Shown one piece after another: positions 1 to 6,394 of a stretch of DNA of 51,298 nucleotides. Origin of the DNA: an uncultured Bacteroidales bacterium (GTDB taxonomy: Bacteria; Bacteroidota; Bacteroidia; Bacteroidales; Muribaculaceae); assembly GCA_902762385.1 (NCBI GenBank), contig CACWNQ010000024.1, positions 1 through 51,298 of the forward strand, read 5' to 3'. The notes beneath the pieces were generated by a model that made no database searches, was not told the DNA's origin, and saw nothing but the letters and a program-made list of their open reading frames with translations. Both the position numbers and the translations under genes were made by a program. Numbering within the stretch: position 1 is the stretch's first letter; every line of letters starts with the position of its first letter.

Positions 1-41
1 TATAATATTTTCTTGCCATAATTCAATCTGTTTTCTGCCAT
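1..41 (-). CDS. 5' end of a gene running off the left edge
   Basis: An ATG at 41 on the minus strand opens a frame reading MAENRLNYGKKIL before the window ends. The same start, with the same upstream bases, recurs at 2506, where it stops after 12 codons, and a third ATG-less copy lies at 2591-2612. A TATCTTTG box ends only three bases before the ATG, so the transcript would be almost leaderless. The product is not recognisable from 13 residues. This copy could be intact or another truncated remnant. Confidence 0.35.
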   Translation of the reverse strand, partial: MAENRLNYGKKIL

Positions 42-44
42 CGG

Positions 45-52
45 CAAAGATA
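45..52 (-). promoter_or_regulatory. Bacteroidetes -7 box (TATCTTTG) of the edge gene
   Basis: TATCTTTG on the minus strand matches the Bacteroidetes -7 consensus TAnnTTTG and sits three bases before the ATG at 41. The identical arrangement is repeated at 2510-2517. No clear -33 TTTG is visible at the usual spacing. Confidence 0.4.
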
Positions 53-60
53 GCGGTTTT

Positions 61-309
61 TTATATTCTAGAAAGAAGAACAATTACCAAAACAACAAAC
101 ATGAGAAAACCACAACCATAAGCTCTGTTGGCAAATTCATTATTTACATTTTCCATATCATCCTGATTTGCCTTGTTGGAGATTCCATTTTTAAGTTCGC
201 TATATGTGACCTTTTTTCTCCGTATGAATCTAAGATATAGGTACCTCACACTTATTCCTGTGTGAAGAACTATCATGTTCCCGAAAAATAGTTTGAATAA
301 AGTCTCCAT
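61..309 (-). CDS. Small membrane protein of unknown function
   Basis: An 82-residue protein with a hydrophobic N-terminal stretch (about residues 4-20), a basic segment (FIRRKK), a polar acidic middle and a strongly hydrophobic C-terminal helix (about residues 66-81). This suggests two membrane passes with a short loop between them. It is the last gene of the minus-strand accessory block, 33 bases after the stop of the 343-645 gene, so it is probably co-transcribed with it. It does not carry the block's shared leader. I do not recognise a family. Confidence 0.55.
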   Translation of the reverse strand: METLFKLFFGNMIVLHTGISVRYLYLRFIRRKKVTYSELKNGISNKANQDDMENVNNEFANRAYGCGFLMFVVLVIVLLSRI

Positions 310-342
310 ATCAAATGCTTAATTGCTCACTTCCGTGAAAAC

Positions 343-645
343 TTACTCCAAATTGTCGCTGTCAGACCGCAAACGCCTTTTTAAACCTGTCTGTAGCATC
401 CACAAAATAGCTCCTGTCAATCCTACATATGAGATTGAAATAATCGAAAGCTCTTTGAATGAATTAACTGCATTCTTTATATCATTCAGATCAAATTTGA
501 CTGAATCTTCTGAACTATATACATCTACACGATATTTGATAATATCTAAGGAATTGACATAGTTATATATCAAAAACAAGAATAGTAAAATAGTGAAGAC
601 CAGCCAAATAGTTATGGCTCTATTGTAGATACTTATCTTTTTCAT
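343..645 (-). CDS. Small two-pass membrane protein, unknown function
   Basis: A 100-residue protein starting MKKISIYNRA. A hydrophobic helix at about residues 12-30 and a second at about 69-86 flank a polar region rich in Asp, Ser and Val that is probably periplasmic. The C-terminus is basic then acidic (GLKRRLRSDSDNLE). The start is supported by the block's shared leader (aacttaaagaagaaaca then ATG), also found before the 3931, 4429 and 5497 starts. The gene begins 35 bases after the serpin stop and is likely in one transcript with it. No known family recognised. Confidence 0.6.
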   Translation of the reverse strand: MKKISIYNRAITIWLVFTILLFLFLIYNYVNSLDIIKYRVDVYSSEDSVKFDLNDIKNAVNSFKELSIISISYVGLTGAILWMLQTGLKRRLRSDSDNLE

Positions 646-674
646 TGTTTCTTCTTTAAGTTCTGGAAGAATTC
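646..674 (-). repeat. Shared gene leader, copy a
   Basis: Read on the minus strand this segment runs attcttccagaacttaaag then aagaaaca up to the ATG at 645. It matches the leaders ahead of the 3931, 4429 and 5497 starts and of the remnant at 6243. The common core is aacttaaa followed by an A-rich run and ATG. Confidence 0.6.
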
Positions 675-679
675 TTGTA

Positions 680-2323
680 CTAATTATTATTGGATAAATT
701 GAAGCTTACGGGTAATGTGTACCACACGTTCACAGGTTCGCCCACATTGTTGCGTCCTGGCGAAAAATCGGGCAGCATTTTAATTAGTCGAACAGCTTCT
801 TGGTCAAGTTCTTTATTAACCGAACGTGCCACCTTGATTTTGCCAATCTTGCCAGAATTAGTCACTACAAATTGGATAATGACTTTGCCTTCGATTCCGT
901 TTTTCAAGGCTTCGGGAGGATATTTCATGTTATTATTAATAAATTTCATCAGTGCTTGGTCGCCACCGGGAAAAGAAGGCATGTGGGCACACCCACTAAC
1001 AGCATCATTTTCATCTTCTACGTTTATATTTTTCTTGCCACTGGCGCCTACAACTTTAAAACTGTCACCGCAACCGTCACCGCAGAACTGTCCTGCCTGG
1101 AGGATGGCATGAGCTGTCTCGTCGTAGATGAAATACAGGAAGGGATGGTTAGCAGTGAATTGCGGACTAATACATAAAAATGTTTCACTTTGCACTGTAG
1201 CGTTACTTGCTTCGGTGCCATGTTCGGTTACTGAAATCTTTGTGTCTTGTTTGAAGCGGTTGATATATGATTTCACACTGCTGAGTCTGCTGAAATCGGC
1301 TTTTTCGTTGAAAGCAGTTGGCAACAAAGCCTTTAACATGTCACACAAATCTAGATTGCATATAGTGGAGAACCGAGGCAAACTCAAGTCAATATATTCA
1401 GCAGGAGCTTTAAGAGCAGAGATGATATGGTTGAACTCTTTGGCGTCCATTGATGCTATGAAATCATTGATTTTCTTGTGTTTAGGCAATACTATAAGCA
1501 TACGGAACTCGCTATCTTTATACTTCATTGAAATTGCTTGGCAATTGTTGTCCTCGTAATAATATTCACCTGCTTGTTGGAACATCATTGGCACTTGCAC
1601 TGTCTTGCCATCGTCATTGGTGAAAACTTCTTCGTCAGTGTTGCCTGGGTGGAAAGGGCTTTTCCACAAATCCTTGAATCTCATGTAATTGATGAGATAG
1701 ACTAATTCATTAGAGTCTGTTATATCGATAACATTATCTAATTCTCCATTTGACTGCTGCTTGATCCAATCATTAAGCTGCTTAGTCGCCTCGCTAGTAC
1801 CGAAGTCGAGATTGCTCACTTGTGCGTTATAGATTCCCTTTATTGACTTGACAAAATCCTGATTGATTGGAAATTTATTGTTCATCGCCAGATAATTGCT
1901 CATCACTACCGATAGCAAGAAATGAGCGACATATTTGCCATAGAACGAGTTTGCCGCTGTCGACGGCCCAATCAGAGCCTCTATTTCCTTTAGCGTAGCA
2001 CCGCTAGCACCGTTACTTGTCATGGCAAGGGCACAACTCACGCTCAAAGGTGAAAAAGTGAAACTCTTATATGGCTCTTTTTTCGACTGCTTATGCAACA
2101 GAGTAAACGCCAACTCATTGTTCTTGTCAACGCAGAGCTTGTCTTTATCGTTCATCACAAGTGGCGCATCGCTTTCCGTGACTTGCGAACTCATACTGGC
2201 ACTGCTTTGCTGATTTTGTTCAGTCTCTTTAGAAGAAGCTTCATTTCCCTTATTGGCACAAGCCCCAAGCGACCAAACCACAAAGTACAGTAAAAACAAT
2301 ATTTGGAGAAAGGAAGTTTTCAT
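680..2323 (-). CDS. Lipoprotein serpin fused to a TonB C-terminal domain
   Basis: A 547-residue protein. Residues 1-22 form a lipoprotein signal (lipobox LGAC, Cys22), followed by a Ser/Gln/Glu-rich linker and a serpin fold at about 55-413. The inhibitory hinge EHGTEASNATV (367-377) fits the consensus. Counting from P17 (Glu367) with the spacing of alpha-1-antitrypsin places P1-P1' at Leu383-Cys384, followed by the conserved HPF at 393-395. This predicts a working, hydrophobic-specific protease inhibitor on the cell surface or in the periplasm. A Cys-rich linker (Cys414, Cys418, Cys445) leads to a TonB_C-like domain at about 447-543, with YPPEA and GKVIIQFVV motifs. Serpins normally end after the HPF strand, so the fusion is the odd part. 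The hinge is good evidence for inhibition; the role of the TonB-like end is not known. Confidence 0.85.
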   Translation of the reverse strand: MKTSFLQILFLLYFVVWSLGACANKGNEASSKETEQNQQSSASMSSQVTESDAPLVMNDKDKLCVDKNNELAFTLLHKQSKKEPYKSFTFSPLSVSCALAMTSNGASGATLKEIEALIGPSTAANSFYGKYVAHFLLSVVMSNYLAMNNKFPINQDFVKSIKGIYNAQVSNLDFGTSEATKQLNDWIKQQSNGELDNVIDITDSNELVYLINYMRFKDLWKSPFHPGNTDEEVFTNDDGKTVQVPMMFQQAGEYYYEDNNCQAISMKYKDSEFRMLIVLPKHKKINDFIASMDAKEFNHIISALKAPAEYIDLSLPRFSTICNLDLCDMLKALLPTAFNEKADFSRLSSVKSYINRFKQDTKISVTEHGTEASNATVQSETFLCISPQFTANHPFLYFIYDETAHAILQAGQFCGDGCGDSFKVVGASGKKNINVEDENDAVSGCAHMPSFPGGDQALMKFINNNMKYPPEALKNGIEGKVIIQFVVTNSGKIGKIKVARSVNKELDQEAVRLIKMLPDFSPGRNNVGEPVNVWYTLPVSFNLSNNN

Positions 2324-2411
2324 ATCTTTTTTGTTTTCGGTAGTTACTATATATTTTCAACGCTAATAACTCTGTGATTATTATTGAGAAAACAAGTTTT
2401 CATTCTTGTTT

Positions 2412-2612
2412 TCACAAAGCTGCACCTATCGGAAGCTGCACCTATCGGTGTCGAAAAGCTAGATTATTTATATTTTCTTTCCATAATTCAATCTGTTTTC
2501 TGCCATCCGCAAAGATAGTAATATAATCTCACAAAGCTGCACCTATCGGTGTCGAAAAGCTGGCTTACGCCAGATTATTAAATATTTTTGCCATAATTCA
2601 ATCTGTTTTCTT
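2412..2612 (-). repeat. Imperfect tandem duplication of a gene-start fragment plus hairpin unit
   Basis: Two units lie head to tail on the minus strand, about 2612-2530 and 2506-2412. Each has gaaaacagattgaattatgg, an A-rich stretch, then agcttttcgacaccgatagg followed by tgcagctttgtga. The second unit adds a 16-base internal duplication (ccgataggtgcagctt), and the first adds a small stem ggc-gtaa-gcc. CACCGATAGGTG is itself a hairpin. Both copies fill most of the 466-base gap between 2323 and 2790; nothing else in that gap looks coding. Confidence 0.7.
2468..2506 (-). pseudogene. Truncated copy of the edge gene start (MAENRLNYGKKI then stop)
   Basis: The ATG at 2506 has the same TATCTTTG box three bases upstream (2510-2517) as the left-edge gene. 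It encodes MAENRLNYGKKI and then TAA. The promoter and first 11 codons match the copy at 41, so this appears to be a fragment left by duplication. It is too short to be assigned a function. Confidence 0.5.
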
Positions 2613-2789
2613 TTGTAGACTTACATTGTTGCTTATTTAGATTTCATAAAGTCACACCATACGTTATAAATATCACTTAAACATGTTTCAGAAAAGGATC
2701 CATCTGCCATTTTTAGAACTTGAATATAAACCAGCCAAATAGGATTCATCGACACTTAGCCCAAATTGATAACCACATGACCATAGTCA

Positions 2790-3455
2790 TTATTGTGTTT
2801 GTTCTTTAGATATTGCTGCCATTTCACTGTCCCAATCTATTGATTTGAGATTGTCAAGAAACTGATTGTCATATTTTCCGTCTTTCTTGAAATCATCTAT
2901 CAATTTATCAACATCACAGGTGGAATCAATGTTGCATTTCACCACAATGTAGTTAATTATAGCATTTTCATCAATGTTGTGGCTTAAATAATCCTCGAGC
3001 ATTGTTGCTGCTATTTTATATTTGTTCATTCTTTCTGTTTCACTATTAGCAAAAAAACCTTCACTCATGGCTCTAACTATTTTGCCATCGGTAGTGTATG
3101 TCTTGCCGTTCATAGTTGTTCTTGTTGTCAAAACAGAATCAGGGACTGTCGAAAGAAAATTCAAGGCTTCGGATTTCTTGCCTAATTCACTATAGATAGT
3201 CATTTTAAGTTGAACCAGCAATTGATTTTCGTAAATACTTTCTCCCAAACTGTCAAGTGTCATTAGGTCGGCAATTAAGATTGTGGAGTCTTTGTTTGAC
3301 TGATAATAAGCAACAATATCATTGTTGATCCTATGATAAATATCTTGAATCTCTTTTGATTTATCTTGTGAAGAGGTAGTGCTGTTGCTGCAAGCCAATA
3401 GCAAAAATGGACTTAATGCAGCAATGAATATTATTAAGTGTATCTTATCTTTCAT
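2790..3455 (-). CDS. Putative lipoprotein, unknown function
   Basis: The start chosen is the second Met (MKDKIHLII), which gives a standard signal peptide; the open frame begins three codons earlier at 3464. The lipobox LLAC is followed by a Ser/Thr-rich tether, so the mature 200-residue protein is probably lipid anchored. The rest is rich in helix-forming residues (QDIYHRINNDIVAYYQ; SEGFFANSETERMNKYK) and looks like a small helical-repeat protein. It begins about 27 bases after the stop of the 3482-3931 gene, in the same direction. I do not recognise a family, and the block's shared leader is absent here. Confidence 0.6.
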   Translation of the reverse strand: MKDKIHLIIFIAALSPFLLLACSNSTTSSQDKSKEIQDIYHRINNDIVAYYQSNKDSTILIADLMTLDSLGESIYENQLLVQLKMTIYSELGKKSEALNFLSTVPDSVLTTRTTMNGKTYTTDGKIVRAMSEGFFANSETERMNKYKIAATMLEDYLSHNIDENAIINYIVVKCNIDSTCDVDKLIDDFKKDGKYDNQFLDNLKSIDWDSEMAAISKEQTQ

Positions 3456-3481
3456 ACTATCCATAACAAGTGATTTATTAA

Positions 3482-3931
3482 CTATTTCATTGAAACAAGT
3501 GGAATCTCGCCTTTAAATTCATTGTTGACAAATAAGGAGAAAATCCCATTCTCTCCACCTTGCATTGTTATACCTTTCTTGTTTAATATTTTCTCTGGTT
3601 CGAATATATAATTTACAGTATCTGTCTCATAAACAGAGATAATAAAATTTTTCTGTTTGACTTTAAGTACTCTATTTTCACGATCTATAAAAAACAATGA
3701 ATCTGTGTTGTCAATGAAGTGCAGAGAATAATCTTGAAAATATATTCTATTATGTTTTGTGAAAACAGAATCCTCGTCATTAATAATAAAAACATCACAA
3801 CTGTCATTTACACAAATCTTAAGCTTAACATTTGCTTCTTTGCAATACCACTCTCTTTCTGTTTTTTCTTGACAAGCTGAGAAGAATAAAAGTAGAAAGC
3901 ATACTGAAATTATTATAAATATCTTTTTCAT
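3482..3931 (-). CDS. Putative lipoprotein, unknown function
   Basis: A 149-residue protein starting MKKIFIIIS at 3931; the frame is open to 3958, but the shared leader ends exactly at 3931. The signal peptide ends in a lipobox FSAC. The mature part is rich in beta-type sequence with many Asp, Asn and aromatic residues (CVNDSCDVFIINDEDSVF), as in small beta-sandwich lipoproteins. It follows the 3965-4429 gene with a gap of 33 bases that consists mostly of the leader. No family recognised. Confidence 0.6.
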   Translation of the reverse strand: MKKIFIIISVCFLLLFFSACQEKTEREWYCKEANVKLKICVNDSCDVFIINDEDSVFTKHNRIYFQDYSLHFIDNTDSLFFIDRENRVLKVKQKNFIISVYETDTVNYIFEPEKILNKKGITMQGGENGIFSLFVNNEFKGEIPLVSMK

Positions 3932-3960
3932 TGTTTCTTCTTTTAAACTATTGAACAATG
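3932..3960 (-). repeat. Shared gene leader, copy b
   Basis: On the minus strand: cattgttcaatagtttaaaa then gaagaaaca and the ATG at 3931. It matches copies a, c, d and e in the TTAAA plus gaagaaa core and in the first codons that follow (AAA AAG ATA). Confidence 0.55.
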
Positions 3961-3964
3961 CTAT

Positions 3965-4429
3965 TTAATCACCTGTAAACAAAAAATTGTCAACTAATGG
4001 GAAAGCATCGTTTATCTTTTGATCTTTATGTTTTGTGTCGCCATATTCTAATCCTACTAAAAGATAGTCTCTAATAGAATTTCTCTCTTTTGTACTCAAA
4101 TTATTTCCTAAAGCTGAAATGAACTTTTTTTCACCGATACAGTCTATAAGTTTAACTAAAACATTTCCATGATCATAAGAAGGTTCTCCATCCCCCGAAT
4201 AATCCAGGAGGGACAGTTCTCGTATGCTTTTATTGTCACCATCTATAGCATTATCAAGCAGATTGCAATAATTAATGCCCCAATGGTTGTCAGTCGCTAT
4301 TCTTAGTCCTTCGTCAACATATATCCCTTTTACATCCTTTCCACCAAAGTATATATTATCGTTCATCAAAAGAAATACTCCAATTAATGATACTGCTACT
4401 AAAAGTATTATTATTATTTTCTTTTTCAT
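3965..4429 (-). CDS. Putative membrane-anchored protein, unknown function
   Basis: A 154-residue protein starting MKKKIIIILLVAVSLIGVFL, one N-terminal membrane or uncleaved signal segment, then a soluble domain of about 130 residues with two Cys (INYCNLL and LIDCIGEKK). The domain looks largely helical. Its ATG overlaps the stop of the upstream 4426-4965 gene by ATGA, so the two are translationally coupled. The leader ahead of it is also read as the last codons of that gene. No family recognised. Confidence 0.6.
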   Translation of the reverse strand: MKKKIIIILLVAVSLIGVFLLMNDNIYFGGKDVKGIYVDEGLRIATDNHWGINYCNLLDNAIDGDNKSIRELSLLDYSGDGEPSYDHGNVLVKLIDCIGEKKFISALGNNLSTKERNSIRDYLLVGLEYGDTKHKDQKINDAFPLVDNFLFTGD

Positions 4430-4965
4430 TTTTTCTTGTTTAAGTTGTTAAGAATGGAATCGCACTGAAGGCTCCCGAGAGCTTTCCTCCTTTTAGTTGG
4501 GTATTCTTCCGACACTTCAATTGTATCACCTTCGGGCGTAACTGTTTTTCTCCATTTTAAAATCTTTATTCTCTTATCATCTTGTAGATAGATTTTATTC
4601 TTTACATGGTCGAAATAAATAGTATCACCTTTGCAATTAAAATACCCTATATTCAAATTGTTGGTTTCAGCTGCCCAAAATGGAATTTTATAAGAATGCA
4701 ACTGACGCAAAGGCACCTCCTTTATTGTTTTGCCAACCATGGTATCAACCTGTTGAGAACGTAAAGAAATCACAAGAGCCGTGTCGCTATCAACCAAAGC
4801 GTAATAATGCTGAAAATGGTTGTGGGCTTTATAATGAAGAATAGTAATATCTTTGTACTCAACTTCGCCGACTTTATGGTCAATAATAAATTGTTCTCTC
4901 TCAATTGCCGAAACAATCAGATGAACAAATGTAAAAACCAATATCACTAAGAAAATTTTCCTCAT
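4426..4965 (-). CDS. Secreted protein, unknown function
   Basis: A 179-residue protein with a signal peptide (MRKIFLVILVFTFVHLIVSA). The mature part has a repeated beta-strand character (YKDITILHYKAHNHFQHYYA; DTIYFDHVKNKIYLQD), and the C-terminus is basic. Its last residues, NNLNKKK, are encoded by the shared leader of the next gene, suggesting its 3' end was created by fusion to that leader. A good promoter lies at 4998-5027, so this gene probably starts the transcript that continues through 3965 and 3482. No known domain recognised. Confidence 0.6.
   Translation of the reverse strand: MRKIFLVILVFTFVHLIVSAIEREQFIIDHKVGEVEYKDITILHYKAHNHFQHYYALVDSDTALVISLRSQQVDTMVGKTIKEVPLRQLHSYKIPFWAAETNNLNIGYFNCKGDTIYFDHVKNKIYLQDDKRIKILKWRKTVTPEGDTIEVSEEYPTKRRKALGSLQCDSILNNLNKKK
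4430..4457 (-). repeat. Shared gene leader, copy c
   Basis: On the minus strand: ccattcttaacaacttaaac then aagaaaaa and the ATG at 4429. It lies inside the coding sequence of the upstream gene, whose final codons it supplies. Confidence 0.55.
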
Positions 4966-4997
4966 GGCCGAATGTGATTGTGTTATCGATGAAGTCG

Positions 4998-5027
4998 CAA
5001 AAATAGTGGAAATATTTGAGAATCAAA
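4998..5027 (-). promoter_or_regulatory. Promoter of the 4965-3482 gene run
   Basis: On the minus strand TTTG (5027-5024), 18 bases, then TATTTTTG (5005-4998), a good match to the Bacteroidetes -33/-7 consensus. It lies 32 bases before the ATG at 4965. Confidence 0.6.
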
Positions 5028-5059
5028 AATCAGGGGAAAGGGAAGTGGGGAAAGGGACC

Positions 5060-5497
5060 TTACTTGTTATAAGTAGAATATCTCTCTATGCCAAGTTTTT
5101 TATGATTTGTACTCATATCATATATCTCGCTGGCATTCTGTAAATCTACGATTTTGACTTTGTCTTTATTATAGTGGGATGAATCTGCCATCGTGCCCAT
5201 GGGAGCATACAAAATCAAGCTGTCATTTTTAATGCTATAGAAAATTTCGGAATAATAAAAAGTCAAATTCAAATCTCCTCTTTTATCAGTAACAGAAATC
5301 TGCACATGATCACTGGTAAGTCCCCATATTTCTGACTTGATATAAATTGTGTCATGATTATAAATAAACTCTTTGCTCTTCTCTAACGGTTTACCTATTT
5401 CATCAAGTGAAGAACATAGATTAATTGCAAAAACAATTATAATAATCAATGTGACAGCTGCTAGAGGTAACAATATATATTTAATTTTCTTCCTCAT
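5060..5497 (-). CDS. Putative membrane-anchored protein, unknown function
   Basis: The start is placed at 5497 (MRKKIKYILLPLAAV), directly behind the shared leader; the frame is open to 5551 but that extension just translates the leader. The protein is 145 residues, with one N-terminal membrane helix and a soluble beta-rich part (EFIYNHDTIYIKSEIWGL; HVQISVTDKRGDLNLTFYYS). The 12-base gap from the upstream stop at 5508 lies inside the leader, so the genes are tightly linked. Not assigned to a family. Confidence 0.6.
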   Translation of the reverse strand: MRKKIKYILLPLAAVTLIIIIVFAINLCSSLDEIGKPLEKSKEFIYNHDTIYIKSEIWGLTSDHVQISVTDKRGDLNLTFYYSEIFYSIKNDSLILYAPMGTMADSSHYNKDKVKIVDLQNASEIYDMSTNHKKLGIERYSTYNK

Positions 5498-5526
5498 TTT
5501 TTCTTCTTTAAGTTGTGGAACGATGG
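5498..5526 (-). repeat. Shared gene leader, copy d
   Basis: On the minus strand: ccatcgttccacaacttaaa then gaagaaaaa and the ATG at 5497. The first 20 bases are identical to copy e at 6244-6272. It supplies the last codons and stop of the 5508-6167 gene. Confidence 0.65.
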
Positions 5527-6167
5527 TTTTCCAGATATGAGAATATTTCATCTAGTCGACCATAATAATCCAACACATTGGGTTCTCCACGTTTATACAT
5601 GAATTCAATGTGGTCAAGAAGGATTTGTTTTAGACAATCATATTTATCAGGTTGAATAAGTTTACACAGCGCTAAATCAATAAAAATCCAATCAGCCCCA
5701 ACGTCGAGTAGTTGTACATTCTTATTTAATATAGGCTCAATAACATTAGCATATAGTTTTTCTAAGGAGGAGTATGTTGAAAAAACATATTCAGAATTTT
5801 TTAGAAGTTGCTTTTGCAGCTTATAAAAATCATCTTTATAATGTTCCTTATTTTGTTTAAAATAGAATTCCTCTTGTTGACATAACATATCACCTGAGAA
5901 AGAAATGCTTGCCCTATCTCGTTGATCTTGTAATGTATTGACACTGAACTTCTCAAACCATTTATGTAAGATATCAAACCTGACTCCATAAATAGGATAT
6001 ATAACCAGTGAGGATGAAGAATCATCAATCCAGTGGTCTAATTCTATAGACAGCCTCATTCCTTCCTTTTTATGAATAAGCATTGAGTCTCTTTTTCGAA
6101 ATTTATAATTTGCAAATTGTTCTATTCGCATTATATCTGAAATAATAAAATCAAATAACTTGGCCAT
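5508..6167 (-). CDS. Cytoplasmic protein of unknown function (possible immunity-type protein)
   Basis: A 219-residue protein with no signal peptide, the only clearly cytoplasmic product in this block. Its N-terminus (MAKLFDFIISDIMRIEQFAN) and a following basic/beta segment lead into a long helical C-terminal half. Stand-alone soluble proteins of this size and composition among variable secreted genes are often immunity proteins, but no toxin gene is visible beside it, so this is only a suggestion. The final residues HRSTT are encoded in leader copy d. Just upstream (6196-6243) lies a leader plus signal-peptide start with no body. Confidence 0.55.
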   Translation of the reverse strand: MAKLFDFIISDIMRIEQFANYKFRKRDSMLIHKKEGMRLSIELDHWIDDSSSSLVIYPIYGVRFDILHKWFEKFSVNTLQDQRDRASISFSGDMLCQQEEFYFKQNKEHYKDDFYKLQKQLLKNSEYVFSTYSSLEKLYANVIEPILNKNVQLLDVGADWIFIDLALCKLIQPDKYDCLKQILLDHIEFMYKRGEPNVLDYYGRLDEIFSYLENHRSTT

Positions 6168-6195
6168 AACCTGTATTACTTATTTGAGATTGTAA

Positions 6196-6243
6196 CTAAA
6201 TGTAAGCTAAACTTAGAATTGTTATAAGCAATATCTTTTTCAT
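6196..6243 (-). pseudogene. Body-less gene start: leader plus 15-residue signal-peptide fragment
   Basis: Behind leader copy e, the ATG at 6243 opens MKKILLITILSLAYI and then TAG. This is the beginning of a signal peptide like those of its neighbours, with the rest of the gene missing. The next gene starts 28 bases further on at 6167. It fits a model in which the gene body was lost or replaced behind a retained leader. Confidence 0.55.
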
Positions 6244-6272
6244 TTTTTTTGGTTTAAGTTGTGGAACGATGG
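6244..6272 (-). repeat. Shared gene leader, copy e
   Basis: On the minus strand: ccatcgttccacaacttaaa then ccaaaaaaa and the ATG at 6243, identical to copy d over its first 20 bases. Confidence 0.65.
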
Positions 6273-6394
6273 GGTTGCCTTTGAACTTTACTCTAATATT
6301 GTAACGTAAAAGATAATCAGTTTCTTATGAAACTTGTTTTATACCCAAAAGAGCAATTTATTGCAGTTTGGGTGTTTCAAAATGAGTGTGGTTA

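Noticed and set aside
2412-2612. A CRISPR-like array
   Set aside because: Only two imperfect units without equal-length spacers, and no cas genes.
5508-6167. Assigned toxin-immunity system
   Set aside because: The protein is cytoplasmic and could be an immunity protein, but no toxin domain is present in the neighbouring genes.
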